Source: Verrucomicrobiota bacterium (lineage in GTDB: Bacteria > Verrucomicrobiota > Verrucomicrobiia > Limisphaerales > UBA9464). Taken from it: 64,000 nucleotides of DNA. Positions within the stretch are counted from its first letter, which is position 1. Each line of letters opens with the position of its first letter. Position numbers and translations under genes: made by a program. The notes beneath the pieces were generated by a model. That model did no database searches, was not told the DNA's origin, and saw only the letters and a program-made list of their open reading frames with translations. This document shows positions 16,349-25,859 of the stretch, in pieces. Location of the stretch: assembly GCA_017309115.1 (NCBI GenBank), contig JAFLEF010000043.1, positions 1-64,000 on the forward strand, written 5' to 3'.

Positions 16349-17416
16349 ATGTCCGCCCGGGAACAACTGCTCCAAGCCTCGCGGCCCTCGTTCGAAGTCG
16401 AGGGAACCGCGAATGCGCCACTGGCGGACGGGCTGTTGGGTCTGTTGATCGTTGAGACCACGGAGGGCTTGTACCGCTGCGAAGCCACCTTCGGGAATTG
16501 GGGTCCTCGCAATGGACAAACCGGCTTTCTCTATTTCGACCGGCGGGATCTGGATTTCGGATTCAAGTTCAAGGTGAAGCTCCAGGATACGGTGCTGTTC
16601 CAGGGACGAATCACCGGGCTCGAAGCTCGTTTCGGCGAAGGCTCCGCGCCGGAACTGACCGTGCTGGCGGAAGACGCGCTTCAGGATTTCCGAATGACCC
16701 GACGCACCCGAACGTTGGAGGAGCTGACCGACGCCGACCTGGTCCGACGGTTGGCCTCGGATCACGGGCTTCAGGCGCAGGTTCAACTCGACGGGCCCAC
16801 GCATCCTGTCCTGGCCCAGGTGAATCAGAGCGATCTCGCGTGGCTGCGAGATCGGGTTCGGGCGGTGGGCGGCGAGCTGTGGGTGGAGGATCGGACACTG
16901 CACGCACGACGACGAGATTCGCGGAATGGCACACCGATCGCCTTGACCTATGGCCGGCAACTGCGCGAGTTCCGAGTGTTGGCCGATCTGGCCGGTCAAC
17001 GGACCTCGGTCATCGCCAGTGGGTGGGAAGTGTCGTCGAAATCAGCGGTGCGCGAGGAGGCGCAGGCGAGTGTTTTGGGCAGCGAAGTTTCGGGCGGTGA
17101 ATCGGGGCCGGCGCTGCTGGAAGCGAAGTTTGGCGCCCGGAAGGAATCCCTGGTTCATGGAACTCCCGCCCAATCCCAGGAAGCCCGGGCGCTGGCGGAA
17201 AGTTACTTCAAGACCCTAGCCCGTCGCTTCCTCACTGGACGCGGCGTGGCGGAGCCGACCCCCGGACTGCGCGTGGGCGCATCGGTGGATCTTACCGGGC
17301 TGGGTCCGTTGTTCAGCGGACGGTACTTCGTCGCGGAAGTGCGTCACTGCTTTGATGGCAAGCTCGGCCTGCGCACCGAGGTTCACGTTGAACGACCCTG
17401 GTTGGGTCGGCCGTAA
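16349..17416 (+). CDS. eCIS spike hub (gp27 / phage gpD-like)
   Basis: The 355-residue protein matches the phage late control gene D / gp27 hub family, the upper half of a VgrG-like spike: LYFDRRDLDFGFKFKVKLQD, VLFQGRITGLEARFGE, ELTDADLVRRLASDHGL and NQSDLAWLRDRVRAVGGELW. A trimer forms the pseudo-hexameric hub joining tube to spike. In Afp8/Pvc8 the hub and the needle are one polypeptide, whereas here the needle is the next gene, 6 bp downstream. Confidence 0.87.
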   Translation: MSAREQLLQASRPSFEVEGTANAPLADGLLGLLIVETTEGLYRCEATFGNWGPRNGQTGFLYFDRRDLDFGFKFKVKLQDTVLFQGRITGLEARFGEGSAPELTVLAEDALQDFRMTRRTRTLEELTDADLVRRLASDHGLQAQVQLDGPTHPVLAQVNQSDLAWLRDRVRAVGGELWVEDRTLHARRRDSRNGTPIALTYGRQLREFRVLADLAGQRTSVIASGWEVSSKSAVREEAQASVLGSEVSGGESGPALLEAKFGARKESLVHGTPAQSQEARALAESYFKTLARRFLTGRGVAEPTPGLRVGASVDLTGLGPLFSGRYFVAEVRHCFDGKLGLRTEVHVERPWLGRP

Positions 17417-17422
17417 CTGTTC

Positions 17423-18139
17423 ATGTCCGACGTCTCACCAGTGCGGAGTTTCACGGAGGCCCGGGTTCCGACGGGGCTGGGCGGACGCTGGTATGGCGTG
17501 CACACCGCGCTGGTGATCGATCTGCGCGATCCCGACGGATTGGGTCGGGTCAAGGTGACCCTGCCGTGGAGTCCCGATCCCGACGGTTCCCGCTACGAAG
17601 CGTGGGCCCGACTCGCCACGCTGCAGGGCGGCAACAACCGGGGCAGTTGGTTTGTGCCGGACGTCGATGACGAGGTGCTGGTGGCGTTCGAGAACGGAGA
17701 TCCGCGGCGGCCGTATGTGCTGGGCGGATTGTGGAATGGTTCGGATGCCCCGCCCGAGTCCATGGATGGCGCGGGCAACAACTACAAGAAAGTGCTCCGC
17801 TCCCGAAACGGAGTGAAGATCACGATGGACGATCAGGACGGCCAGGAGCAGTTCATTGTCGAGACGCCGGGCGGACAGAAGATCACGTTGAAGGATGGTC
17901 CGGGGTCCGTGGAGATCCAGGATAGCAACGGGAACTCGATGAAGTTCGAAGCCGCGGGCATCACGGTGAATGCCTCCGCCAAGGTGAACATCTCGTGCAG
18001 TCTGGCGGAAGTGTCGGCGAGCCTGCTGACGGTCAACGCCGGCATGTCCCGCTTCAGCGGTGTGGTGCAGTGCGACACGCTGATCAGCAACACGGTCATC
18101 AGCGCCACCTACACCCCGGGCGCGGGCAACATTTGGTAA
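17423..18139 (+). CDS. eCIS spike needle (gp5/VgrG OB-fold and beta-helix)
   Basis: The 238-residue protein has a gp5-type OB-fold (DPDGLGRVKVTLPWSPDPDG, FVPDVDDEVLVAFENGDPRR, YVLGGLWNG), which is the phage_base_V signature. The trimeric needle follows as a repetitive region (NGVKITMDDQDGQEQFIVET, GGQKITLKDGPGSVEIQD). A hydrophobic end with small residues forms the tip. It should trimerise below the separate hub. No PAAR gene follows, so the tip is apparently made by this protein or by an unrecognised partner. Confidence 0.9.
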   Translation: MSDVSPVRSFTEARVPTGLGGRWYGVHTALVIDLRDPDGLGRVKVTLPWSPDPDGSRYEAWARLATLQGGNNRGSWFVPDVDDEVLVAFENGDPRRPYVLGGLWNGSDAPPESMDGAGNNYKKVLRSRNGVKITMDDQDGQEQFIVETPGGQKITLKDGPGSVEIQDSNGNSMKFEAAGITVNASAKVNISCSLAEVSASLLTVNAGMSRFSGVVQCDTLISNTVISATYTPGAGNIW

Positions 18140-18145
18140 GCGATC

Positions 18146-20152
18146 ATGAACCGGCACGTCATTCGCTGGACGGCACCGTCCCCGTTGTGGTCGGAGTTGC
18201 TGAATCAGACCGCGGCAACGGGCGGCTTTGGCGAGCCCACGATTCTACGGTTTGCGACCGATTCGTTCATGCAGGACTTCCTGGATCAACTGGCGACGGA
18301 TCCGCGTCGGCTGGGCGAGTTTCGGGCGGTGCGGGAAACCTGGAAGGGAGCGCAACCGGCTCCGGTTGTTGAACGTCCTTCCGCGGCGTTTCGATTGCCG
18401 CTGCAACGTCAGGGCAATGCCCGGCGGCGTTCGCTCGGAAGCGGAGCCCGACCGGCCGAGATCGGTGAGGCGACCTCGCAGCCGGTGCTCAAACTCTACC
18501 AACCCGCTCATCAGCGGCACTATCTGCTGAGCGCGTGTCTGGTGTGTCAGACCCCGGGTTTGCCCGACCGCCGAGTGGAGAGCGGCCGCTCGGAGAAGGT
18601 GAGTTTCGTGGTGCGGCGACTGTTTCCCTCGGCGGACGGACTCTTGTGGGACGAGTACGCGTGGATCTCCGATTCGAAGCGGCCCCATTGGGAGCGGGTT
18701 CCCCGGACACCGGATGGACTGCCGGGTCGGGGCGTATTGGCGAACGAGGAGCGTCTGCCGTTGTTCCCCGCGGGATGCGTGGAAGACGATCAGCGCCCGC
18801 GCCGAATCTTCAGCGGTGTCATTCCCGTGGGCCGACGAGAGGCGTATCTGGCCGCGCAACGATTCACGACAGCACCCACCGGCGATCTTCCGGACCGAAC
18901 CACGGTCAAGACCGCCCGGAAGATTCTGCTGCGTCAGACCGTGATCGAACCGTGGAAGGCGTTGCGGGCGCAAATGGAGCAGGTTCGCATCGCTTCGGAT
19001 CCGGCCAACAAGGTCTCTGACCCGGCCCCTTCCGGTAACCTCAGTTACAAGGACGCCCGGGAACAGGCGCAAGTGGTGTCGTGGTTGCTGTTGCTGGATC
19101 TCGCGGAATTCCTCCAGCAACACGTGAAGTTGCTTTGGCCGGCCGTGGTCAGCGGAGCTCGGCCTGCCGCGGGTCCGCTGCGAGAGGCGTACGATGTCCT
19201 GCAAAACACCACGCTGAATGCGACCCTTAGGACCCAACTTCTCGCGGGCATCGCTCCGGCGCCGCAGGTTCCGCTTAATCTGCGCGAGGCGTTGGCACTA
19301 TACGGCAGCGGCTCGGGCCTCAACACGGCGTTGAAGAATCAGCTTGAGACGGTGGATCAGCCGTACGACCGGGCGGATCCCAACAAACGCGCGCTCTGGC
19401 CCAACTTCCTATTTCCCCTGGCCGATCCCACGGGATTGGCGCCGTATCCTAGCGTCACTCCGCTGCCCGCCCTGAGTGAGGCCGAGCAGACTGACGCGTC
19501 GTCGGAGTCGGCCGATGAGCTCGATGAGTTGGCGGCAGTTTTGACGCGCGCGTTGCCGGAAATTCCGGACAGTCCCCAGCCCGAGATTCCCCTGGCCGCG
19601 CAGTCTCCGGAGGATCCGGCCGATTCTCTGACTGGCTACTTCCGACTCCGCTGCGTGTACGAACGCCCGAGCTGCGGACCGTTGCATGAGGACGTGGTGA
19701 GCGATCCCACGCCACCGTTTGAAATGGCGGGATTCTTCGATCCCGATGCGCCGGCCCGACCCATTCGCATTGGCTTACCCATCGACACCACGCCGGCGGG
19801 ACTGCGGAAGTTCAACAAAAACACCGCCTTCGTGCTCTCCGACACCCTGTGCGGTCAGGTGAACCGGATGAAGAAGATTACCTTCGGCGACCTAGTCCGT
19901 TCCGTACTGCCGTGGCCGCTGCACAAGGATCTCTCCGTCGGCGACATGACCCCGTGCGCCAAATCCGGGGGCGCCTCCTTCGGCACCATCTGCTCCCTGT
20001 CGATCCCGATCATCACGATCTGCGCGCTGATCCTGCTGATCATCATCGTGACCCTGCTCGACTTCATTTTCCGCTGGCTGCCGTTCTTCATGATCTGTTT
20101 CCCAGTTCCCGGACTGAAGGGAAAGAAACCGCTGGTTCCTTCCACTCCATGA
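18146..20152 (+). CDS. Unassigned eCIS protein with C-terminal hydrophobic hairpin
   Basis: A 668-residue protein between the spike and gp25 genes, the slot that afp10 (PAAR) holds in Serratia, but with no PAAR motif. Most of it is soluble and unrecognised; residues ~465-510 are acidic and Pro-rich. The last ~50 residues contain a very hydrophobic run (IITICALILLIIIVTLLDFI, then FRWLPFFMICFPVPG), enough for one long or two short membrane spans. Membrane segments are not expected in a soluble particle component. It might anchor the particle, insert into a target membrane, or be packed against the spike. The stop overlaps the gp25 start (ATGA). Confidence 0.55.
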   Translation: MNRHVIRWTAPSPLWSELLNQTAATGGFGEPTILRFATDSFMQDFLDQLATDPRRLGEFRAVRETWKGAQPAPVVERPSAAFRLPLQRQGNARRRSLGSGARPAEIGEATSQPVLKLYQPAHQRHYLLSACLVCQTPGLPDRRVESGRSEKVSFVVRRLFPSADGLLWDEYAWISDSKRPHWERVPRTPDGLPGRGVLANEERLPLFPAGCVEDDQRPRRIFSGVIPVGRREAYLAAQRFTTAPTGDLPDRTTVKTARKILLRQTVIEPWKALRAQMEQVRIASDPANKVSDPAPSGNLSYKDAREQAQVVSWLLLLDLAEFLQQHVKLLWPAVVSGARPAAGPLREAYDVLQNTTLNATLRTQLLAGIAPAPQVPLNLREALALYGSGSGLNTALKNQLETVDQPYDRADPNKRALWPNFLFPLADPTGLAPYPSVTPLPALSEAEQTDASSESADELDELAAVLTRALPEIPDSPQPEIPLAAQSPEDPADSLTGYFRLRCVYERPSCGPLHEDVVSDPTPPFEMAGFFDPDAPARPIRIGLPIDTTPAGLRKFNKNTAFVLSDTLCGQVNRMKKITFGDLVRSVLPWPLHKDLSVGDMTPCAKSGGASFGTICSLSIPIITICALILLIIIVTLLDFIFRWLPFFMICFPVPGLKGKKPLVPSTP

Positions 20153-20550
20153 AACTCACTGCCGCTGAACTTCAGTTGGGGGCGGGCCTGAGCTTTCCCC
20201 CGCGGGTGGGATCCGACGGCCGCCTGGTGTGGTCGGGCGGCGAGGAGAACATCCGGGAATCCATCCGGATCATCCTGCTCACGAATCGGCTCGAGCGTCT
20301 TCGCCGACCGGAATTTGGCGGCAATCTGAAACCTTTTCTGTTCGAGCCGAACACCCTGGCTACGCACACCCGCTTAAAGGATCGGATTGAGAAGGCCCTG
20401 GCCCGCTGGGAACCGCGCATCCGGGTGGAATCGGTCCGCGTGGACTCAGCAGCGGATGATCGGGAAGCGGCGGTGGTCACCGTCACTTACCGCCTGGTGG
20501 CCACGCAGGCCACGGAACGACTGACCTTGTCGGTAACTCTCGCCGCTTAG
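20149..20550 (+). CDS. eCIS baseplate wedge protein gp25-like (Afp9-type)
   Basis: A 133-residue gp25/lysozyme-like wedge protein lacking lysozyme function, as usual for the family. NIRESIRIILLTNRLERLRR with PEFGGNLKPFLFEPN is the signature; the EPR-like contact becomes EPN here. It links wedge to sheath and starts sheath assembly. ATG 20149 overlaps the upstream stop (ATGA), which settles the start; a longer upstream extension in this frame would lie inside the previous gene. Confidence 0.93.
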   Translation: MKLTAAELQLGAGLSFPPRVGSDGRLVWSGGEENIRESIRIILLTNRLERLRRPEFGGNLKPFLFEPNTLATHTRLKDRIEKALARWEPRIRVESVRVDSAADDREAAVVTVTYRLVATQATERLTLSVTLAA

Positions 20551-20554
20551 TTTT

Positions 20555-22834
20555 ATGCCCCTCCAAGTACCCGTATTGGACGATCGGACGCAGGCGCAGC
20601 TGGTGGAGGAAACTCTGGCGCGCGTACCAGTCCACACCCCGGAGTGGACCAACTTCAACGCGGGCGATCCCGGGGTCACCCTAGTCGAGTTGTTCGCGTT
20701 CCTGACGGAGAATCTGCTCTACCGCGCCAATCAGATTCCCGAGCGGAACAGAAAGAAGTTTCTGTCGCTGCTCGGTCTGCCCCTGGCGCCGGGCAGTTCG
20801 GCCCAGGGACTGGTTTCCTTCGCCAATGAACGAGGCGAATTGCGCGCGGCGACCTTCGCTACCGGCTTCGAAGTAAGGGCGGGCGAGGTGCCGTTCCGAA
20901 CAGAGTCGGGTCTGGAAGTGCTGCCGATCGAACTGGCGGTCTTTGCCAAGCGACGCCTCGCCGCGGATGCCTCGACGGAGCAGTACTACCGGGAACTGTA
21001 CCGGTCGTTCCAACAGCAGGAGGCCCCAGCCCACGTTCAACTGTACGAGACCACACCTTTCAGCGGATTCGGAGATTCCGGGGTGAAGGTGGATGAAGAC
21101 ACCGTGGACGGGTCGCTCTGGATCGCGCTGCTCCAGCGTCCGGTGGACAAGCCCTTCGCCGCTCGTCGACCGGCCACGTTGGAAGCCCTCGCCGGACGGA
21201 TGCTGACGCTCGGATTGGTTCCGCTCGTGGAATCGACGGGGCTGGGCCGGCATCTGCTCCTGGGCGGTCGCGAAGAACGGTTGCGTGAGAAGGTTCGAGT
21301 GGAGCTGGTGCGCGATCCGGTGGCGCCGTCGCGGGAGCCGCGGTTTCAGCGTTTGGCCGAGTTTGAAATGCCGGAGACACCCGCCACGGTAGAAATCCGG
21401 TTACCGGAGCGCGCTGCCCTGGACTTTCGGAATGAACTGGAACCCTTGGAAGCCGGCGCCGGCGAACGACCTCCCGGTTTGGAAGACACCGACTCGGGCG
21501 AGCGGCTGATCACTTGGCTGCGGGTCACTTGGCCCACGGGAAGTTCAGCTCGCGTCGGCTGGCTCGGGGGCAATTGTGCCGCGGTCCGTCAGCGCACCCG
21601 AGTTCAGGGCGAAGTGCTCACTCCCGGCACGGGCGCTCCGGATCAATTCGTCACGTTGGCCAACCGGCCCGTTCTCCCGGGGACGGTGCGGGTGTGGGTT
21701 CAGGGCTTCGCCTCGGCGTGGGAGGAGATCGAGGACTTGTTCGCCGCCGGACCAGAAGTGGCGACGACGGATCCGCGCCAGCCGCCCGGAGTGGCCAGTC
21801 CCGCCGTCGGCCCGACAAATGTGTTTCAGCTCGATGCCGAGGCCGGGACCCTGCGGTTCGGCGACGGATTTCGCGGACGCCGGCCCCCTGCAGGAGCGGA
21901 GGTGCGAGTCGACTACGATTTCGGCGTCGGCAGCGCGGGCAATGTGGAGCGGGGCGCGATCAAGTCGGGCGTGGGCCTTCCACCCGGATTCAAGGTCGCC
22001 AACCCGGTGCGAACCTGGGGCGGCGGCGACGCGGAGTCGGTGGCGGCGGGAGAGCAGCGCATTCCCCGGTTTCTGCAACATCGGGATCGGCTGGTGACCG
22101 CCGAGGACTTTGAAAGCATCGCGTGGCAAACGCCGGGAATTGAACTGGGTCGGTTGGATGTCCTGCCCGCCTATCATCCCCGGCTCTCGCCTAACGAACC
22201 CGGCGACGCTCCTGGCGTGGTGACCCTGCTGGTCGTGCCGCGGCGCGATCCCGTGCATCCCGAAGCGCCGGCACCGGACTCTTCCTTCCTGAATGCGCTG
22301 TGCGAGTACCTCGAGCCCCGTCGGCTGGTGACCACTGAGTTGTTTCTGCGCGGACCCACCTACGTTGATCTCTGGCTTGCGATTGGTTTCAACGCTGTCG
22401 CCGGCCGTTCCTTCGCCGAAGTGCGGGATGAAGTCGAGGTGGCGGTGCGACAGTTTCTCTCGCCCTTGCCGCTGAATCCTGGGCCGCCCGCGGACGCTCC
22501 GGTGCTGGAGCGGGAGACGCCGGAGGATCTCGTGCGGCGGCGGGGCTGGCCATTGCGGAAGTCGATCACGACGGGGGAACTCATGGTGATCGTCAGCCGG
22601 GTGTCAGGCGTCGCCTCGGTCAATCGCGTGGGACTGGCCGTTGGGGAAGAAGCCGAATCGGCCACCGTCGAGCTCTCCGGACTCGAATTGCCGCGCATCG
22701 CTCGACTTTCGGTGACCGAGGGCGAACCCATCAGTCTCGCCGACTTGCGTGGACGGACCGCCGTGTCGGCAACGGGGTCGGATCCGAATGCCCCGCGACC
22801 GATCGCGGTTCCCGTGATTCCCCGCGAGTGCTGA
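20555..22834 (+). CDS. eCIS baseplate wedge protein, gp6/J-like (Afp11-type)
   Basis: The 759-residue protein starts LDDRTQAQLVEETLARVPVH, TPEWTNFNAGDPGVTLVELF and AFLTENLLYRANQIPERN, the signature of putative baseplate assembly proteins of the gpJ/gp6 class. DAEAGTLRFGDGFRGRRPPA and the C-terminal segment EDFESIAWQTPGIELGRLDV are further family marks. It should form the iris-like wedge ring with the gpI-like partner encoded next. It follows gp25 by 4 bp, as expected for afp9-11-12 order. Confidence 0.92.
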   Translation: MPLQVPVLDDRTQAQLVEETLARVPVHTPEWTNFNAGDPGVTLVELFAFLTENLLYRANQIPERNRKKFLSLLGLPLAPGSSAQGLVSFANERGELRAATFATGFEVRAGEVPFRTESGLEVLPIELAVFAKRRLAADASTEQYYRELYRSFQQQEAPAHVQLYETTPFSGFGDSGVKVDEDTVDGSLWIALLQRPVDKPFAARRPATLEALAGRMLTLGLVPLVESTGLGRHLLLGGREERLREKVRVELVRDPVAPSREPRFQRLAEFEMPETPATVEIRLPERAALDFRNELEPLEAGAGERPPGLEDTDSGERLITWLRVTWPTGSSARVGWLGGNCAAVRQRTRVQGEVLTPGTGAPDQFVTLANRPVLPGTVRVWVQGFASAWEEIEDLFAAGPEVATTDPRQPPGVASPAVGPTNVFQLDAEAGTLRFGDGFRGRRPPAGAEVRVDYDFGVGSAGNVERGAIKSGVGLPPGFKVANPVRTWGGGDAESVAAGEQRIPRFLQHRDRLVTAEDFESIAWQTPGIELGRLDVLPAYHPRLSPNEPGDAPGVVTLLVVPRRDPVHPEAPAPDSSFLNALCEYLEPRRLVTTELFLRGPTYVDLWLAIGFNAVAGRSFAEVRDEVEVAVRQFLSPLPLNPGPPADAPVLERETPEDLVRRRGWPLRKSITTGELMVIVSRVSGVASVNRVGLAVGEEAESATVELSGLELPRIARLSVTEGEPISLADLRGRTAVSATGSDPNAPRPIAVPVIPREC

Positions 22835-22864
22835 GGTGGGATCGTCAGTGGGAGACTCTGTTTC

Positions 22865-25774
22865 ATGGATGCCAACGGCACACGTTTTGAGCTGATCCTG
22901 GGTCGAGCCGACTGGGCCCGGTGCTCGGAGATGGCGCCGGGGTCAGGGGTGGCGACCCGATTGGCGGACTTGTGGGACGCCCGTCCGCCGCGCGACGCGG
23001 TGGGGTTGGGCTGGGATGCGGAACGTCAGGAACTCACCCTGCGCCCGGAACTCACCCTGTTTGTCGGCGCGCCGGGTGATCGTCGGGTGACCGAATCCGA
23101 CCGGCGCTCGGTTGTGGCCGATGCGCACGGCAATCTCTACTGGATTGGCTCGGATCAACGGTCGGTCCTGACGCGCGGTGTGGAGGACGTTCGAGAACGG
23201 CAATTCTGGCCGCGACCCTCACCGGTGGCGCCAGCGACGGGGGACTTCCGGGCTGTCAGCGAACCGGCCCCGGAAGACGGTCCAGAGTTCCGAGCGCTGT
23301 TCGTCTCAGAGGATGGATTCCTCGTGGTAGGAACGGAGTCGCCTGGCGGCCTGTTGTGGTTTGATCTCGTGGGTGGGGGTTCGCCGCGAGCCCGTCATTT
23401 CCCGACGGACTTGGGCCTAGTACCTGCGGGATTTGCTCGGCGGGTGGGCGGAGGTTTCTGGATGTTGGATCGGCGGCACCGGCGACTTTGGGAGTTCGAC
23501 CGGCAATTCCGTCTGATCACCCGCAATGACCCACCGGTGGATGTGCGTGGGCTGTTTCAGGGAGGCGGAATGAGTCCGGAGCGCGTCGATCGTGAACCTA
23601 CGCCCGCCGATGCCATTTCAATTCCTTCGAACGATCCGATCAGCGTGCACGCCTTGCACGATGGCAGCCTGCTGATCGTGGATCGGCATCCGCTGATTCG
23701 AATCCCCAAGCTCCGACGTTATCATCAGTCCCGTTGGTCCAAGATCCTCGGGCTCGAAGCCCTCGCTCAGGCGTTTCCGAGAGGCTTCTCCTTCCGCGTT
23801 CATGAGGTGGCGGTGGTCCCGGGATCCGCGACCACCCTGGATCGAATGGTTCTGATTCCGGAGTCGGGCAATCAGGCGTTCCTGGTCTTCCTTGAGCCCG
23901 GAGAACCGCGTTGGACAGCTCGGGTTCAAACTGACTTCCTCCCGCTTCGGCTCTACACGGGTCGTGCTCTCGCGGTGGTGCCCGGCGACATTTGGTACGA
24001 CTCCGCGGGACAGTGGGTGCCGCTGCGGCGTCAGGATCGTCCGCGGTATGTTCGCGAGGGCTGGGTGCAGCTGCCTGTCTCGGACGCTCGGCTGCCCCAG
24101 GCGGTGTGGCATCGCGTCATGCTTGATGGCAGTTGGTCGGCGGAGGCTCAGGTGCTGGTTGAGGCCCGCGCCGCCGATCGTGAGTCCGACCTCAACGACG
24201 CGGACTGGCAACCACAACCCCAGCCCTATCGGCGGGGAACCGGCAGCGAACTGCCCTGGCTTTCTCCCGAGGCGTCCGGTGGTCGGGCGACGTGGGAATT
24301 GTTGCTCCAGAACGTGCGGGGCCGGTTCGTGGAACTGCGGTTGAAGTTGTCAGGCAACGGCCGGGTCACGCCCCGGTTGCGGGCGGTCCGTCTTTACGGT
24401 CCACGGTTCTCTTACGTGAAGAACTACCTCCCGGAGATTTACCGGGACGAGGATCTCTATCGTGCGGCCGGTGGGTCGGCCGACTTCTTCGATCGGTTCG
24501 TCGCCAACTTCGAAGGTCAGTTCACTGCCTGGGAGGATCGCATCGCCAGTCTCCAGGTGTTTTTCGATCCACGACTCGCGCCTGCGGAGACGCTGGGTTG
24601 GCTGGCGGGTTGGCTGGGAGCCGTGCTCGATCCGGCGTGGGATGTCGCTCGACAACGATTGTTTCTGCGGAATGCCCTGGAGTTGTACCGCTGGCGGGGA
24701 ACGGCGCGCGGACTCGAACTCGCCCTGCGCCTAGCACTCGATCCCTGCTTGACCGAGCAACAATTGCGCAATCCCGACTTGAAGGCCGCGAACCGGTCAT
24801 TCCGTCTCGTGGAACACTTCACGCGCCGACGGGCGTTGGCTCCGGTTCGGACCAACGTGCCGAGCGCGCCCGGTTGTCCGCCACTGGTCACGTCGCGGTG
24901 GACGCCAGATCTCGGCGCTGCGGACCTGCATCAGCGTTACCAGCGGGCCCAACCCGCGGGCAGTTCGCCGATGAACTTTCCCGTCCGGCGGCCGGCGACG
25001 GATTCGGCGGCGTGGGAACAGTTCTGCCGCGAACAGCTGGGCTTTGTGCCGCTGGCGGGCTGGACGGACCGCGAACAATGGCAACGCTTCCTCGAAGAGC
25101 GGTATCAATCACTGGAGTTGTTGAACGAGAGTCACGGCTCCCTGTGGGCGGAGTTCGGGGAAATTCTACTTCCGGAACGACTGCCCGATGGCGGCGCGCT
25201 TCGGGAGGATTGGGAAGCCTTCAACGCTGAGCAGCGAGGTCCCGACGAAACGCAGCAGGCCCTGTTGTGGCTGGAATTTCTGCATCGGCGTTATCGAACG
25301 GTGGCGCGACTGGCGACGGCGTATCCGAATGCCACTTCGTTTGAATCCGTGGTCCTGCCGGCCGCCTTGCCGGTGACCGCGTTGGCGTTGCGGGATTGGT
25401 ACGAGTTTGAAGGTACGGTGCTGGCACTGCAGCAGACCGCCCATCGGTTCACGGTGCTGATTCCGGCCAAGGCGGGCGGCGGCCTGAACGTGGCCGAGTC
25501 GCAGCGCCAACGACTGGCGCTCGCCGACCGGGTCATCCGCCTGGAGAAACCGGCGCACACAGTCTACGACGTGCAGTTTTTCTGGGCCTACTTCCGGGTG
25601 GGTCAGGCCCGACTCGGCGAGGACTCCCTGCTCGGACGCAGCAGTCGTTTGCCGGAACTCCTCGGCCCATTCGTCCTGGGAGAGAGCGCCCTTGCCCAGG
25701 GGTATTTGACGGAACCCGGGCTGCCCGCGGATCGAATCCGTCTGACGAATCCCGCACCCCCGCCAATCTCGTAA
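22865..25774 (+). CDS. eCIS baseplate protein, gpI-like domain with propeller-like N-terminus (Afp12-type)
   Basis: A 969-residue protein. From residue ~517 (YVKNYLPEIYRDEDLYRAAG, FEGQFTAWEDRIASLQVFF, TLGWLAGWLGAVLDPAWDVA, LYRWRGTARGLELAL) it matches the phage tail protein I / TIGR02242 domain that pairs with gp6/J proteins in wedges. The first ~500 residues contain repeated beta-rich blades (DAHGNLYWIGSDQRSV, FVSEDGFLVVGTESPGG, RRHRRLWEFDRQFRLITRND), suggesting an NHL- or propeller-like domain, as in other eCIS Afp12 homologs. Residues ~690-800 form a further inserted segment. It probably encodes wedge plus periphery of the baseplate. Confidence 0.83.
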   Translation: MDANGTRFELILGRADWARCSEMAPGSGVATRLADLWDARPPRDAVGLGWDAERQELTLRPELTLFVGAPGDRRVTESDRRSVVADAHGNLYWIGSDQRSVLTRGVEDVRERQFWPRPSPVAPATGDFRAVSEPAPEDGPEFRALFVSEDGFLVVGTESPGGLLWFDLVGGGSPRARHFPTDLGLVPAGFARRVGGGFWMLDRRHRRLWEFDRQFRLITRNDPPVDVRGLFQGGGMSPERVDREPTPADAISIPSNDPISVHALHDGSLLIVDRHPLIRIPKLRRYHQSRWSKILGLEALAQAFPRGFSFRVHEVAVVPGSATTLDRMVLIPESGNQAFLVFLEPGEPRWTARVQTDFLPLRLYTGRALAVVPGDIWYDSAGQWVPLRRQDRPRYVREGWVQLPVSDARLPQAVWHRVMLDGSWSAEAQVLVEARAADRESDLNDADWQPQPQPYRRGTGSELPWLSPEASGGRATWELLLQNVRGRFVELRLKLSGNGRVTPRLRAVRLYGPRFSYVKNYLPEIYRDEDLYRAAGGSADFFDRFVANFEGQFTAWEDRIASLQVFFDPRLAPAETLGWLAGWLGAVLDPAWDVARQRLFLRNALELYRWRGTARGLELALRLALDPCLTEQQLRNPDLKAANRSFRLVEHFTRRRALAPVRTNVPSAPGCPPLVTSRWTPDLGAADLHQRYQRAQPAGSSPMNFPVRRPATDSAAWEQFCREQLGFVPLAGWTDREQWQRFLEERYQSLELLNESHGSLWAEFGEILLPERLPDGGALREDWEAFNAEQRGPDETQQALLWLEFLHRRYRTVARLATAYPNATSFESVVLPAALPVTALALRDWYEFEGTVLALQQTAHRFTVLIPAKAGGGLNVAESQRQRLALADRVIRLEKPAHTVYDVQFFWAYFRVGQARLGEDSLLGRSSRLPELLGPFVLGESALAQGYLTEPGLPADRIRLTNPAPPPIS

Positions 25775-25859
25775 GTCCAGCGAAGCGATCGGCGCTCTCC
25801 GTTATCCCACCCGACCGAGCCACCTCCCTTTCTTTCCTCAACCTCATCCTGATTCTGCC

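Noticed and set aside
17423-20152. PAAR tip gene
   Set aside because: No short PAAR-type protein was found in any frame between the spike and gp25 genes.
24292-25230. Long alternative frame inside the gpI-like gene
   Set aside because: Arg/Gly/Pro-rich translation with no motif, fully overlapped by a recognised gene.
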